Made by a program: the position numbers and the translations under genes. Below, one piece after another: positions 21,265 to 31,702 of a stretch of 31,817 bases of DNA. The notes under the pieces were generated by a model. It saw only the letters and a program-made list of their open reading frames with translations, did no database searches and was not told where the DNA came from. Source of the stretch: Guillardia theta CCMP2712. Its lineage: Eukaryota; Cryptophyceae; Pyrenomonadales; Geminigeraceae. Each line of letters starts with the position of its first letter. The first letter of the stretch is position 1. Where the stretch lies: assembly GCF_000315625.1 (NCBI RefSeq), contig NW_005434631.1, positions 1-31,817 on the forward strand, in the 5' to 3' direction.

Positions 21265-21358
21265 CATACAAGGACGAATGGGAACTGCACAACGAGCAAC
21301 GAAGAACCTCACAAACTCTAGACATTCATTACATTGCCTTATAAGCGTGATTACCTTA
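21265..21358. other. 94-bp convergent gap between SAM50 and receptor copy B
   Basis: The SAM50 stop (TGA, 21262-21264) and the copy B stop (21361-21359 on the minus strand) face each other only 94 bp apart. The 3' UTRs must be very short or overlap. No further gene is seen. Confidence 0.85.
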
Positions 21359-24300
21359 CTACGAGATATGACGAGCTGAGAAAGGATGCATTTCATCATC
21401 CGAATCTGTATGGCCCTCTGCCGTCGCTCTTCCCGCTCGGTTCTCACTCGTCAAAGCTCCAACAGTCTGAGCGTCTGCCGTGCCCTCGATGGTCTCAGCT
21501 GCGCTCTGTCCTACCTGCTGCGACTCTTCGCTCTTGCACGTCCAGCAGCGAGCTTTCGGTCCTCGCCTGCAGTATGTACAAGCAAAGCACATGCACATCG
21601 TTCCCGCTATGCAAGGAAGGACACAGATCAAGACCACATTGATAGACGAACTGATCTTTCCTTCTGCTGTTGGTGGAAGGGGCGTGGTGGACAGCGGCAA
21701 GGTGGTCTCCTGTGGCGCGTAGGATAGCTTGGTTGTAGCTGCTTCAGTTGTCCCATCGACATACGGGCCAGACGTCGAAGCAGTTTGAGAACCTCCAACA
21801 AGGTACACGGACACTGAAGGATATTCCAAGATCTGCACATTCTGAAGCCCTTGTCCTCTCAGAGCCTCTAGAAGCTTCTCTGACCCCAGGTTAGATTGCA
21901 CGCTCTTCCATTCCGCGTTCAGCTCAAGGAAGACTTGATAGCCCACATCGTACTCTACAGCCAGTGCCCGACGAGCTCCATGCACCTCCCGTATGTACGT
22001 GATGTTCACGCTACTGCTGTTAACCCCTGCTGCTGTCGCCAACCCCAATATGAACTTTCCTCTCATAGTCTCATTCAGGCTGCTCCCCACCCGCACTGCT
22101 CCTGTCAGCACGAGCAACTTCGTCCCAGTCGCTGTCCCGTCAGCCGTGTCGATGCACACAGCGTCTTGCGACGCCGAGTTCTCCCCACAGCTCACGAGCT
22201 GGCGCTGGTTTGCTCCACACCTCGTGCATGCGACACAGCTACCTCTGCCTCCCCCGCCGCACGCTGATCTGCGGTAGTCTTGGTTGCAGTACAGCTGAGA
22301 GCAGGCGGCGCATCGTCGGTTCGCGGAGGGCGAGCAGTCCGTCAGCATGTACTCGCTCTGCGTGCACGTGGAACACGTCAGGCACTCTCCCCGGGACCCG
22401 TTGCCGCAGCCAGACAAGTACTGTCCTCCAGTGCAGTTCTTGCTCATCAACTCACAGTCGTACGTCTGAAACTCGCCGACCGCTATCACTGTTACACCTT
22501 GGAACGTGGCCGGCTGCTGGGCTAGCCTCCTTCGAGCCCCTGGTACTCCGACCGAGCATCGACAAGTCACCGTTCCAGCCGTCAGGTCCACCCCTTCTAC
22601 ACTGCACCCGCTGTCTTCAAACCCTCCGTTGCTCCACCGCACACATCTCGCCACCAGCACAGACTGTGACGCAGTCACGACGGCCGTCCGGCTCACCGGC
22701 ATCACGATCGAGACTTGAGATATCGGGTTGCTCACTGACATGGAAACTCCTACCAGCGGTGTGAGTGGAGTGGATCCGTTCACTGGACCGCTCACAGCTC
22801 CGTACATGTGAGCTCCTACTGTTACTCGCCCCGTCACTCCCGTCTGACCAGACGAGTATCGAAACGAGGCGTTCTTCGCCTCAAACATGCCCATCAACCC
22901 TGGAGGCACATCCAATACGCTCTTGCCTCCCACAACCCCCTCCACGTTGTCGGCAACCAATCGATGTGACGAGTACTGCTGTACGTACTGCACGCTTTGA
23001 CCTGTTGCAAGGCTGACTGAGAAACCCTCCGTCACCGCAGCCGTGTTTGACGTCACCCGGTCTAGGATGGGACCGTCCGTATATGACCCGGTCTCCATCC
23101 ATTTCATGGCGACACCGAAGATTTTCAACACATGCAGCATGATCCCTTCCACTGTCTCCCCGGCATAGCGCTGCAGCAGACCATCCACCTGCTCGACGAT
23201 CTGCGAAACCGATGTGTTGCTCTGCAAGCCCAGCTCGCTCCCTACGCTCTCAAGAGTGCTCAGCGCATCGGACATGAAGTCCGTAGTGGCCGGATACGAT
23301 CCGTACGTGGGCTTCAGCAGCGACAGCATGTACATAATCAGCGTACGAGAATGAGACAAGTCCGTCACATTTGCATTCAGTTGAGCCACAAGCTCCAGTG
23401 ATACCGAAGTGATAAGCTGGTTGAGTCCTGCTACGTTCTGCGTCTGCGCCTTCTCGCTCATGTCCTGCGTCACGCTGGACCAGTCACTCGCTGCTTGTAA
23501 CAGCCTTCTCCCCGTCGTCACAGTCTTGACGGTATCCTGCATGACGGACGTGAAGGCGCCTCTGCCGTCCGACACAATCGCGTTCATCTGGATGGCACTG
23601 CTTGACGGAAGCCGCATGATCAGGTAGGGCAGCGTCGTGGGCTGAAACCACTTGGTGATTGTCTCCCCGTCCTGCACGTAGGAGAACCCGAACTCGTACG
23701 TCAGAGGCGTGTCTGGGTCTATCCAGTTCGCGCAAGTAACGACGAACTCGTCCAACAGCGGCCTACCTTGCTTCGTGCAGCTCCCAGAGTCTGACACCAG
23801 GCAGGCATAGCATGTCCCTCCCTGAGGAGGAGTGTTGACCAGGAAGCTCGACGACGATGTCCCCACGCTGCCGTTCACCGAGCACTCGACCGCTATGCTG
23901 TACGTCAGCCCCTGACTCAAGGCAGAAGACCCGCTCTCCATCAAGAAAATCGCCCCGTTGCGTCCGAAGGGGAACACCGACGCTACGTCGTAACCCACGT
24001 TGGGGGCGGGTGCGATGGTCCAGACATACAGAGCTGAAGGATAAGGACAAGAAGCCTCGTACACGAGTTTGTCTCCCTGGTTGACGATGCCCATGGCACC
24101 ATCGTACGTCTGTACGTTTGACGTCAGCATCACCGCCGGCACGAAAGCTTTCGTGACTTGCACGCGCTTCGAGGCCGTTGAAGGAGTCTTGTCTCCCTTG
24201 GACACTACCAGCGAGAACGTGTAGAAGAGCTCTCCGGTGTCCGTCAGCGACCCTCCCGGGACGACGAGCTGGGCCCCACTGGGAAGCTCAAGCAGTTGCT

Positions 24301-27300
24301 GATTCTTGTTCAAGCACGGCATTGAGAAGGTTCCATCCGAGAAATAGCAACTCCAGTCGTAGGTCAGCCCCTGGTCAACGCCTTTCTTCACGTCAAAGTC
24401 TCTTGAGCTGCTTGCATCCAACCGGAGCTCCGAAACCTCCGACATCTGGATCAGATCGCCGCCAGCTATCGCACCCATCAGCGGCAGGTTCCCTATTGTA
24501 AGAGTGAAGCTCGCCGTCGTAGAAACCGAGCTGTCTCCCTGCAGGCTCACGCTGACGTCAAACGTGTACGTGTTCCCAGCTTGTAGCTCATACTTGGGTA
24601 TCCAGAGCTGCGACGTGCTGCTCGGGACGTAGCTCGTAGACACGGCAACGCCGGAAGATTGCGACCACTGAAAGATCATGTCGTTCTTTGCTACTGGGCA
24701 TGATGAGAACACAGCGGTTGCAGTGATAGTGACATCCTGATCTACAAACGTTGATAAGGGTGACTGAGGCGTGAAGACAACAGTAGGGGAAGGGAAGGCT
24801 TTCTTGGTTATCGACGTCACCGCCTCCTTGCTTGAGAAACCCAAGAAGTCCTTCACTGTCACTCCGATCGTGTATGTCTTCCCCGTCGAAGCCATCTCAG
24901 CCACTCCAGCTTCAAATTGTATGATGCTCGTGCTTGGCAGCAAGCTTGCAAGGAATGTGTTCAGCCCATCGTCGTTGAGACACCGCCACGTGTAGCTCAG
25001 CTGTCGAGCGCTCTTAGCAAGGGCTCGCACTGTGAGAGGCGAGCAAGGGTCCACCTCTTGTGGGGCGCTGATCTGCACCGAGGGGTACAGAGGAGAAAGA
25101 GGTTTCTCGACCCTGACAGCAGCAAGCATGGGCATCGAGACTTGATTTACAGACCGGATGCCTCTGACGGTGATGAGCGAGCTTGGCAAGACGGTGGCGC
25201 CGGGAGAGAGGAAGATGTTGAAAGCTTGATCTGTGGTCCACACGCATCTCGGTGCCGTCTGGCCGAGCAGACCCGCCTCGCTCCCCACGAAGCCATCGCA
25301 CGAGGAGCCCGACGCCTGCATAAGGGACCGCCCGTCGGTTGCTTGATCCAGAGTCACGGTGATGAAGGCTGCGGTTGAGTCGAAGCTTGCTCGCGTCACC
25401 TTCGGGCTGGCCCAATACACAAAATCTGTGCGAGCAACGATCGATGGGTCAGACCTCATGGTCGCTTGAAATGTCACCGTCGACGACCCAGCCGATACTG
25501 TGCAAGCTGAGCATGTGTACTCGGGGGGATTAACAGAGATGATGACCATTGTAGTGTTGCATGAGACAACTGTAAAGTCTGCACGCAGTGAGCCTATCAT
25601 GATGACGAGCTGGTCTTGAGCCGCGCTCCTGGTGGTGAGAGGAATGTTCTTGATAGACGCTATCAGCGGCGACGGGTTCGTCACAGACGCTACGCATGAC
25701 CTGGACACGCACTTGAGCTCCCTCCTGTCATCGACCACCTGCATCTGGAAGGCCACCGTCCAGCTCAACATCGAGCTTTCACTCGTTCGAAGAGACACAG
25801 TACAGGCAATGCTGCCGATCCCTTGAATCGCCGGGATCTTCGTTTGGAATATCGCGCTGTGAGCGTCAACCACCGTCACCGAACGAAGTCCGCTGCTCGC
25901 GTCCACCACGCCTTCATCGCTTCCGAAGGTCACAACAAACCCAGCTGACCCTACAAATGTTCCATCCTTGGCGATGCTGACCGCTATCCAGTCTTCGATG
26001 TTTTCTACAGCCACTTCAACGATGTTGCCGTTCGACTGCTGGAGGTCTGACCAAGTCACGTACCCTGTCTGCGGAGACTTGCCGTTCCCGCACACGCCAT
26101 TCACGATACACATGCTCCCGGGATTGCACGTCCTACAGAAGCGCACGAGCTTCACGGCTGGAGTTGGCTTGTAATACGTGAAAGACGTCGAGGCTTCTCT
26201 GATGAAGCCTCTCAGCGCTCCTGTGTTCACCTGCCGTACACTGACGCTTGTTTGGCCCGAGTTCATGCCTCCCAGCACAGCAGATGCCGGAGGTACGACG
26301 ATCTGCATCTCTGTGTAGGCACTTGTACTTGTCAGCCGCACAATCCCACAGTACAAGCTGCAGGACGGCAGCACACACTGGCATTCGACGCTCCCGAACT
26401 TCAACGACACCTCTGCTGGAGACTTTACGATGGGGAAGTTGACGATGGTAAGGGTTGTCATGTATGCTTGGTCTCCCACTAGGCTCGGGTACGTCCTACC
26501 CTGTGACGTCGCCACGTTGGGTACAAGGCTTGAGATCGCAGGTCTGTTCACGTAGTCGAAGTAGAACTTTGCCGATGAGAGGTCATAACCATTCCCTACT
26601 ACCCCTATCGCACTTCCAATGCTTTGAGCTGCCGGTGCAACATACGACAAGTAAACATAGTTCCAGGGCGAGGAGTACTGACGTAGAGTCCATCCTACTA
26701 TCTGCGTGCTCTGCACGGAAACACTCAAGTTGCCAGGTGAGGGCAGCAGCCCCCAGGCTGACACGTTCATCTGGATGCCTCCGTCTACCGGACAATCGAC
26801 TGGATCCACTTGAGCTTGCGGAATCAGATACGCGAAGTCATTATATTGCACCTTCTTGGTGCCGTTAGCGATCTCAACGCTGCAAGCACCTGGTAGAAAC
26901 GAGGGAGGGACAACAAAGCTGAGCTGAAGCAGTCCGTTGACAACACCGAGCACTACGCTAGCAGTACTCGAAGAAACCGATCTCACGGTGAAGGTGATAT
27001 TGATCCCTGCTTGCTCAGCCGTGCATTGCGAAGAGGCACATGGAGGCATAAAGTTCTCAACCAAGATGCTGGCCCTGGAAGATTGAGCTTGGCAGCTGAC
27101 ACTGCTTGGCTGCTTGCAGATGTACTGCGAAGAAGGTTGGAAGAGCCTAATCTTGGGAGCATTGCTCGCAACGTACTGAAAGTCAAAGGAAACCGTCTTG
27201 TACTGATACGTGACAGTGACCTGCGCTATCCCTACGTATCCCTGTAATGCTGGCATCAGGATATCTACGTCATGCACTGCACACTCCGGATACAAGCAGC

Positions 27301-30300
27301 TTGGGTTCTTTAGACTGATGCTCACTACACTGACCATCTTGACTTCATTCTGTGTGGTGTGCAGGCTGACATTCAGCTCTGTCACCGAAGTACCTGGTCT
27401 CAGGTAAGCAACCGTGAACTGAACTGCGGTATTCACGTCCGTCGGCCCTGATGTTGGATAGAAACGCATCAGTCTCGGAGGAGGAGTGTCTTGCACAGTG
27501 ATTTGCATCTTCGCTCCTCGAGCGCATAACACTTCTCCAGTACAGTCCTTAGCACCAAGTCCGTACAAGGCACAGACTTCGAGCGATGCCCGATAGCAAA
27601 CTGAAATCGATATCAACCCCACGGACCAACCCGACTTGGGGGCCGCTACACGTATCAGCAGGTTCGTGCTCTTGGAGTTTGACGCGAAGATGGTGCTGGT
27701 TGGCATGGACTGTTGACTTAGCGAGGAAGATGCTAAGCTATATAGGATTGACGAAGCATTGTAAGGGACCTTGAGCTGAGGTACGTTCACAAGCTCAGCT
27801 TGTAGAGTGAGATCATCTGTTCGCATGATGGTTGTCGGAGAGAATGATCGTACAGTTGCGTTCCCACTCAGCAAGCGAAGATATTGATACTGGAACGATG
27901 CCGTTCTGATTGCAGAACCCAAGGTCAACGTGAGGGTGACTGTTGCAAGCTGATCCTCATCGATTCTCACGGAAGGAATCGTCATCACTAGCGAGCCCGT
28001 GGAGCCTTGCAGGCTAGATCCTCTTGCTAGGCTCAAACTCTCCGTCGCAACAATCAGCTGGATGTCAGGAATCCTCAACATGATCTCGATGTCTGCAGGT
28101 TGAAGTGATGGGAAGTTACTAAACTCAACCAGCACCTTGTTCCCTCCAGTGGCCACACCAACAGTTTGATTCACAGATAGAATCGACGCGTCTGGAACCA
28201 ATACTTGCTTCACGCAGAATTGTGCGTCGCATTGTGCAGCAGACACGCCTTGCAGCAGCAACACATCTGGAACCTCCTGCAGACTACAAAATGTCTCATA
28301 GTTGCACGGCAGGTACGTTGCTACTGAGCGAAGGTAGCTGCTTACCCCTGAGCCATTCCACACCATCAGCTTCACCGTCGCATTGCCCAGTGAGCTCAGA
28401 GGCGCCAGCAGCACCTTCAGCCGTGTCCGATTGCAGTCTGGGACCCCGGGCTGGCACGTGGCTTCATTGGAAAGCGACACCACCTGTGATGTGTATCCAT
28501 TCACTGTGACATTGAGCTGACCAGCTTTCAAGTCTTGCGGACAGTTGGCAAGAAGCAACGTGACCTCCGTCCTGTAAGCAAGGGTTCGTCCAAATACTGA
28601 AGTCGACACTGGCACTCCATCGGGATTCATGCTGAGGATTCTCAAGGCAAAGCCGTCGAAGAAGGTATAGTCAAAGTTGACAGATTTTACGAGGCTTCCT
28701 GATGTGACGTTGATGGACACAAGCACGTGCTCTAAAGCTGGATACGCGGGCAACTTGACACGTATCCTTGTCACTTTATCGTCAACCCTGCTTGGAGGAG
28801 AGTCTATACTCGCTGCCATGGTCACACTTCCTTTGACCCCAGCAGTCAAGGCAGAGTAGGTCTCCCAAGGGAAGTTCACAAGGTATATGTCTTCATACAA
28901 GGATGCGCTTTGAGCACTTCCCTGAGTGGGTATTGGATTCACGATTCCAAGTACACTCATATCCTGCTGGAAAAAGCTGAAGCGACTTTGCTGGCAGCTT
29001 GCTCCACATCCGGTCGCTTTCATGACAACTGCAACCTCCCCCGGTGCAGTCGCAGGCGTGATGATGTTGAGAACGCACGAGAGTCGCGATGACAGTTTTG
29101 ATATTGAGACGGTTCCTGCAAGTCTGTCACACGTTGTTGCTGCTGGGGCATCAGCCAGGATGGTCGACCCGAATTGCACTGTGAGGCATTGTGACGGCAC
29201 ATCAATGCAGCTCTCGATGGCCGTGGGATACCGGAAGTATCCAATCTCCACCTTGATGGCTTGACATCCAGTGCTCGGGCCAGATGTTGCAGAAACTGAG
29301 TTGAGCTGTTGTGGTGAAGCAATGTACGTGTAGTTGAAACGCACAGCTTTGAGAAGGTTGCTTGTCGGTAGAATGCGAACTTCCACTGTCTGCTGCGCAT
29401 TCGATCCTACATCGAACGGCGAAGGAAACACTCTCACTTCCGTCACTTCAATCACAGACCTCAGCAAAAGCCAGTTGCTCGTCGACTGGTTCTTTCCTGC
29501 GATCTGTATTATCAGATTCTTCGTGGTCACCAAGGGAAAGTTTGCAATGCCAATGTCGATCGAGTTTCCTCCGGTATCCGGCCCCTGCGAGCTTGAGACA
29601 TATTGCACGTAGGGCTCCCTGTCGTCATAATAACTCACTGTGAAGCAGTTGCTCACATACGGCCTACACGCGGTATCGCATGACATCTGCTGACAACACG
29701 AAGTAGGACAATCTACAACCCCATACACCAAGATCCCTCCTACTGTCCCTGCTGAAACAACCCCTTCGATCATATTAGCTTGCACCTCAAATTTGATGAT
29801 TCCTGTACGAGTTTCGGCGTTCAAGGATACCAACAGAACAGGGAAGCAGTCCGAATAGCTAGTGCAGTTGTTGCGATACCGATATTTGCCCACCATGATT
29901 GTGTATTCAGAAGGCATGACCGATGAATCGATATTCTCTATGAAAAGAGACACCCTGGTAGTGGTGCTTCCCTTGGCCCTGATCGTATTCACACCAGTAT
30001 CGCCATACTCGTTCAGGATCAAGTAGATCCTCGCTTTTCTATCATTGAAGAATAGAAATGAGTCGAAAGTAGCTTTTGCATCAGTGTTCTTCACGTTCAC
30101 CATGCTTGTAGAGTATCTCTTATGATACACAATGACATTCGCGTAGCCAGGGGACACGGAATCACCGCTTGGGGATGACACATCGACGGTCATGGGACCG
30201 AGCATGTAAGACGCCTTCTGTCTCTGACAACTCTCCAGCCGTCCTGACAAAGAAGTCGCATTGGTCAGAGATGCGCTGACAAACAAGACTCCCACGTCCG

Positions 30301-31702
30301 TGCAGCCATTGCCTGCCGCGTCGGTCTCGGGAAAGTTTTGTATCGAGATTTGTATCCGCACTGGCTGCGACACTCCCCCTGTGGTGGGGAACATTGAAGC
30401 CACTTCAACGCTCGGAGCTGCAATGTACTGAAACTCCTGTAACTCCAACCGGAAAGTCGACGATCTCCGACTCAAGCTCCCAATGATTGTTGGCCTCACA
30501 GCAGCACTGGCAGACATCGGGGGCAGGAGAAACTGGATGGTCGCCAAGTTCGAACAGAACGGCGAAGCCTCGTATGTCACGCTTGACGCATCTATAGATT
30601 CGTTGGTTGGACTTATGACTATTCGCACAGCAGTGGCTGTGAGACCTGCAGGTACATTTGATAGTCGCACAATGTATGGAGTGTAGGAGAACCGATACCC
30701 CGACGAAGGAAAGGAATCAATCAATGTCACTGCTGTCTGGCTGATCAATTCTACCAGGAAGCTTGTGTTGCGAACACAAGGCGAATGCTGGCAAAGCATG
30801 ACGTCGATGCCGTATACACCCATCAAGCTTGGACCAGATTCTATCACCACATCCAATGAGATGATCTGCTTGCTGGTATCGTACTGCGGAGAAAGAGCCG
30901 TAGTATTCATGGAAGGCGAAGAGACTCTAGTGATAGGAAGGTCCTCAATCTGAGGGGAGCGGATTACTATTCGAGCCACAAAACTTCGTCCACTGCATCC
31001 TGAAGATGGCGTCACACTCACAACAGACGGGAACTCCCAGCAAGTGCCTTTGCTTCCATTTCCGCATCCAGCCAAGTAAGTGCCCGGAGGACACTGGATC
31101 TCCGAGCATTCGTGACATACTCGATTCGAATATTGCGAACATGCAGAGTACTCGTACTGCGTGCCTGAACAAGCACGGCAGTCTGAACAGTTTGTGTTCT
31201 GGAACTTGGTGCAATTTGACGTCACGAATTGATTCGACAAACAGCGATGACACTGCGTACAAGTTCCTGCACTTCCATTGCCACAACCTTGAAGGTACTC
31301 ACCAACATTGCATGGCCTCAGGTTGCAATCTGAGCACACACGATCTGCACTTTGACTGCACGATGACACCTCGTACTGGAAGGAGGAACAAACCTTGCAG
31401 CCTAAACACTCTCCCATGGAACCGTTCCCACACCCACTTCGATAGAAAGCATCTGAACAACGCAATGACGAGCAGTTCAAACAAACTCGATTTGACAATG
31501 AGCTGCCCGCAGAAAGCTGATACTGACTTGGCGAACAGATGCGACAATCCTCACAGCTACCTATAAGCCCGAAGCCACAAGTTTGCAGGTAACGTCCAGC
31601 CCCACAAACAACATGACTACAGTTGCGACATGTCGTGTCTGACGTCCCGTTGCAGCCTCCGGCATGTACTCGCCCTCCCTGCACTCCCGACATCCCCGGC
31701 AC
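21359..31702 (-). CDS. Giant single-pass membrane receptor-like protein, copy B (alternative tail; N-terminal frame break)
   Basis: This open frame of 3447 residues has the same ectodomain as copy A (about 27 replacements) and no internal stop. After the shared NVQILEYP the sequence changes. It has a Thr/Ser/Pro-rich stalk, a transmembrane helix (INVVLICVLPCIAGTMCMCF), a cysteine-rich juxtamembrane segment (CTYCRRGPKARCWTCK) and a tail ending MHPFSARHIS. The cysteines next to the membrane could be palmitoylated or bind metal; that is inference. Near 31664 one base is missing relative to copy A. The first cysteine-rich repeat therefore falls in another frame, and the visible ATG at 31702 gives a scrambled start (MPGMSGVQGG). 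In the copy A frame this repeat would read TCRGCREC. A signal-peptide exon beyond the window is expected. The ligand and pathway are unknown. Confidence 0.88.
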   Translation of the reverse strand: MPGMSGVQGGRVHAGGCNGTSDTTCRNCSHVVCGAGRYLQTCGFGLIGSCEDCRICSPSQYQLSAGSSLSNRVCLNCSSLRCSDAFYRSGCGNGSMGECLGCKVCSSFQYEVSSCSQSADRVCSDCNLRPCNVGEYLQGCGNGSAGTCTQCHRCLSNQFVTSNCTKFQNTNCSDCRACSGTQYEYSACSQYSNRVCHECSEIQCPPGTYLAGCGNGSKGTCWEFPSVVSVTPSSGCSGRSFVARIVIRSPQIEDLPITRVSSPSMNTTALSPQYDTSKQIISLDVVIESGPSLMGVYGIDVMLCQHSPCVRNTSFLVELISQTAVTLIDSFPSSGYRFSYTPYIVRLSNVPAGLTATAVRIVISPTNESIDASSVTYEASPFCSNLATIQFLLPPMSASAAVRPTIIGSLSRRSSTFRLELQEFQYIAAPSVEVASMFPTTGGVSQPVRIQISIQNFPETDAAGNGCTDVGVLFVSASLTNATSLSGRLESCQRQKASYMLGPMTVDVSSPSGDSVSPGYANVIVYHKRYSTSMVNVKNTDAKATFDSFLFFNDRKARIYLILNEYGDTGVNTIRAKGSTTTRVSLFIENIDSSVMPSEYTIMVGKYRYRNNCTSYSDCFPVLLVSLNAETRTGIIKFEVQANMIEGVVSAGTVGGILVYGVVDCPTSCCQQMSCDTACRPYVSNCFTVSYYDDREPYVQYVSSSQGPDTGGNSIDIGIANFPLVTTKNLIIQIAGKNQSTSNWLLLRSVIEVTEVRVFPSPFDVGSNAQQTVEVRILPTSNLLKAVRFNYTYIASPQQLNSVSATSGPSTGCQAIKVEIGYFRYPTAIESCIDVPSQCLTVQFGSTILADAPAATTCDRLAGTVSISKLSSRLSCVLNIITPATAPGEVAVVMKATGCGASCQQSRFSFFQQDMSVLGIVNPIPTQGSAQSASLYEDIYLVNFPWETYSALTAGVKGSVTMAASIDSPPSRVDDKVTRIRVKLPAYPALEHVLVSINVTSGSLVKSVNFDYTFFDGFALRILSMNPDGVPVSTSVFGRTLAYRTEVTLLLANCPQDLKAGQLNVTVNGYTSQVVSLSNEATCQPGVPDCNRTRLKVLLAPLSSLGNATVKLMVWNGSGVSSYLRSVATYLPCNYETFCSLQEVPDVLLLQGVSAAQCDAQFCVKQVLVPDASILSVNQTVGVATGGNKVLVEFSNFPSLQPADIEIMLRIPDIQLIVATESLSLARGSSLQGSTGSLVMTIPSVRIDEDQLATVTLTLTLGSAIRTASFQYQYLRLLSGNATVRSFSPTTIMRTDDLTLQAELVNVPQLKVPYNASSILYSLASSSLSQQSMPTSTIFASNSKSTNLLIRVAAPKSGWSVGLISISVCYRASLEVCALYGLGAKDCTGEVLCARGAKMQITVQDTPPPRLMRFYPTSGPTDVNTAVQFTVAYLRPGTSVTELNVSLHTTQNEVKMVSVVSISLKNPSCLYPECAVHDVDILMPALQGYVGIAQVTVTYQYKTVSFDFQYVASNAPKIRLFQPSSQYICKQPSSVSCQAQSSRASILVENFMPPCASSQCTAEQAGINITFTVRSVSSSTASVVLGVVNGLLQLSFVVPPSFLPGACSVEIANGTKKVQYNDFAYLIPQAQVDPVDCPVDGGIQMNVSAWGLLPSPGNLSVSVQSTQIVGWTLRQYSSPWNYVYLSYVAPAAQSIGSAIGVVGNGYDLSSAKFYFDYVNRPAISSLVPNVATSQGRTYPSLVGDQAYMTTLTIVNFPIVKSPAEVSLKFGSVECQCVLPSCSLYCGIVRLTSTSAYTEMQIVVPPASAVLGGMNSGQTSVSVRQVNTGALRGFIREASTSFTYYKPTPAVKLVRFCRTCNPGSMCIVNGVCGNGKSPQTGYVTWSDLQQSNGNIVEVAVENIEDWIAVSIAKDGTFVGSAGFVVTFGSDEGVVDASSGLRSVTVVDAHSAIFQTKIPAIQGIGSIACTVSLRTSESSMLSWTVAFQMQVVDDRRELKCVSRSCVASVTNPSPLIASIKNIPLTTRSAAQDQLVIMIGSLRADFTVVSCNTTMVIISVNPPEYTCSACTVSAGSSTVTFQATMRSDPSIVARTDFVYWASPKVTRASFDSTAAFITVTLDQATDGRSLMQASGSSCDGFVGSEAGLLGQTAPRCVWTTDQAFNIFLSPGATVLPSSLITVRGIRSVNQVSMPMLAAVRVEKPLSPLYPSVQISAPQEVDPCSPLTVRALAKSARQLSYTWRCLNDDGLNTFLASLLPSTSIIQFEAGVAEMASTGKTYTIGVTVKDFLGFSSKEAVTSITKKAFPSPTVVFTPQSPLSTFVDQDVTITATAVFSSCPVAKNDMIFQWSQSSGVAVSTSYVPSSTSQLWIPKYELQAGNTYTFDVSVSLQGDSSVSTTASFTLTIGNLPLMGAIAGGDLIQMSEVSELRLDASSSRDFDVKKGVDQGLTYDWSCYFSDGTFSMPCLNKNQQLLELPSGAQLVVPGGSLTDTGELFYTFSLVVSKGDKTPSTASKRVQVTKAFVPAVMLTSNVQTYDGAMGIVNQGDKLVYEASCPYPSALYVWTIAPAPNVGYDVASVFPFGRNGAIFLMESGSSALSQGLTYSIAVECSVNGSVGTSSSSFLVNTPPQGGTCYACLVSDSGSCTKQGRPLLDEFVVTCANWIDPDTPLTYEFGFSYVQDGETITKWFQPTTLPYLIMRLPSSSAIQMNAIVSDGRGAFTSVMQDTVKTVTTGRRLLQAASDWSSVTQDMSEKAQTQNVAGLNQLITSVSLELVAQLNANVTDLSHSRTLIMYMLSLLKPTYGSYPATTDFMSDALSTLESVGSELGLQSNTSVSQIVEQVDGLLQRYAGETVEGIMLHVLKIFGVAMKWMETGSYTDGPILDRVTSNTAAVTEGFSVSLATGQSVQYVQQYSSHRLVADNVEGVVGGKSVLDVPPGLMGMFEAKNASFRYSSGQTGVTGRVTVGAHMYGAVSGPVNGSTPLTPLVGVSMSVSNPISQVSIVMPVSRTAVVTASQSVLVARCVRWSNGGFEDSGCSVEGVDLTAGTVTCRCSVGVPGARRRLAQQPATFQGVTVIAVGEFQTYDCELMSKNCTGGQYLSGCGNGSRGECLTCSTCTQSEYMLTDCSPSANRRCAACSQLYCNQDYRRSACGGGGRGSCVACTRCGANQRQLVSCGENSASQDAVCIDTADGTATGTKLLVLTGAVRVGSSLNETMRGKFILGLATAAGVNSSSVNITYIREVHGARRALAVEYDVGYQVFLELNAEWKSVQSNLGSEKLLEALRGQGLQNVQILEYPSVSVYLVGGSQTASTSGPYVDGTTEAATTKLSYAPQETTLPLSTTPLPPTAEGKISSSINVVLICVLPCIAGTMCMCFACTYCRRGPKARCWTCKSEESQQVGQSAAETIEGTADAQTVGALTSENRAGRATAEGHTDSDDEMHPFSARHIS

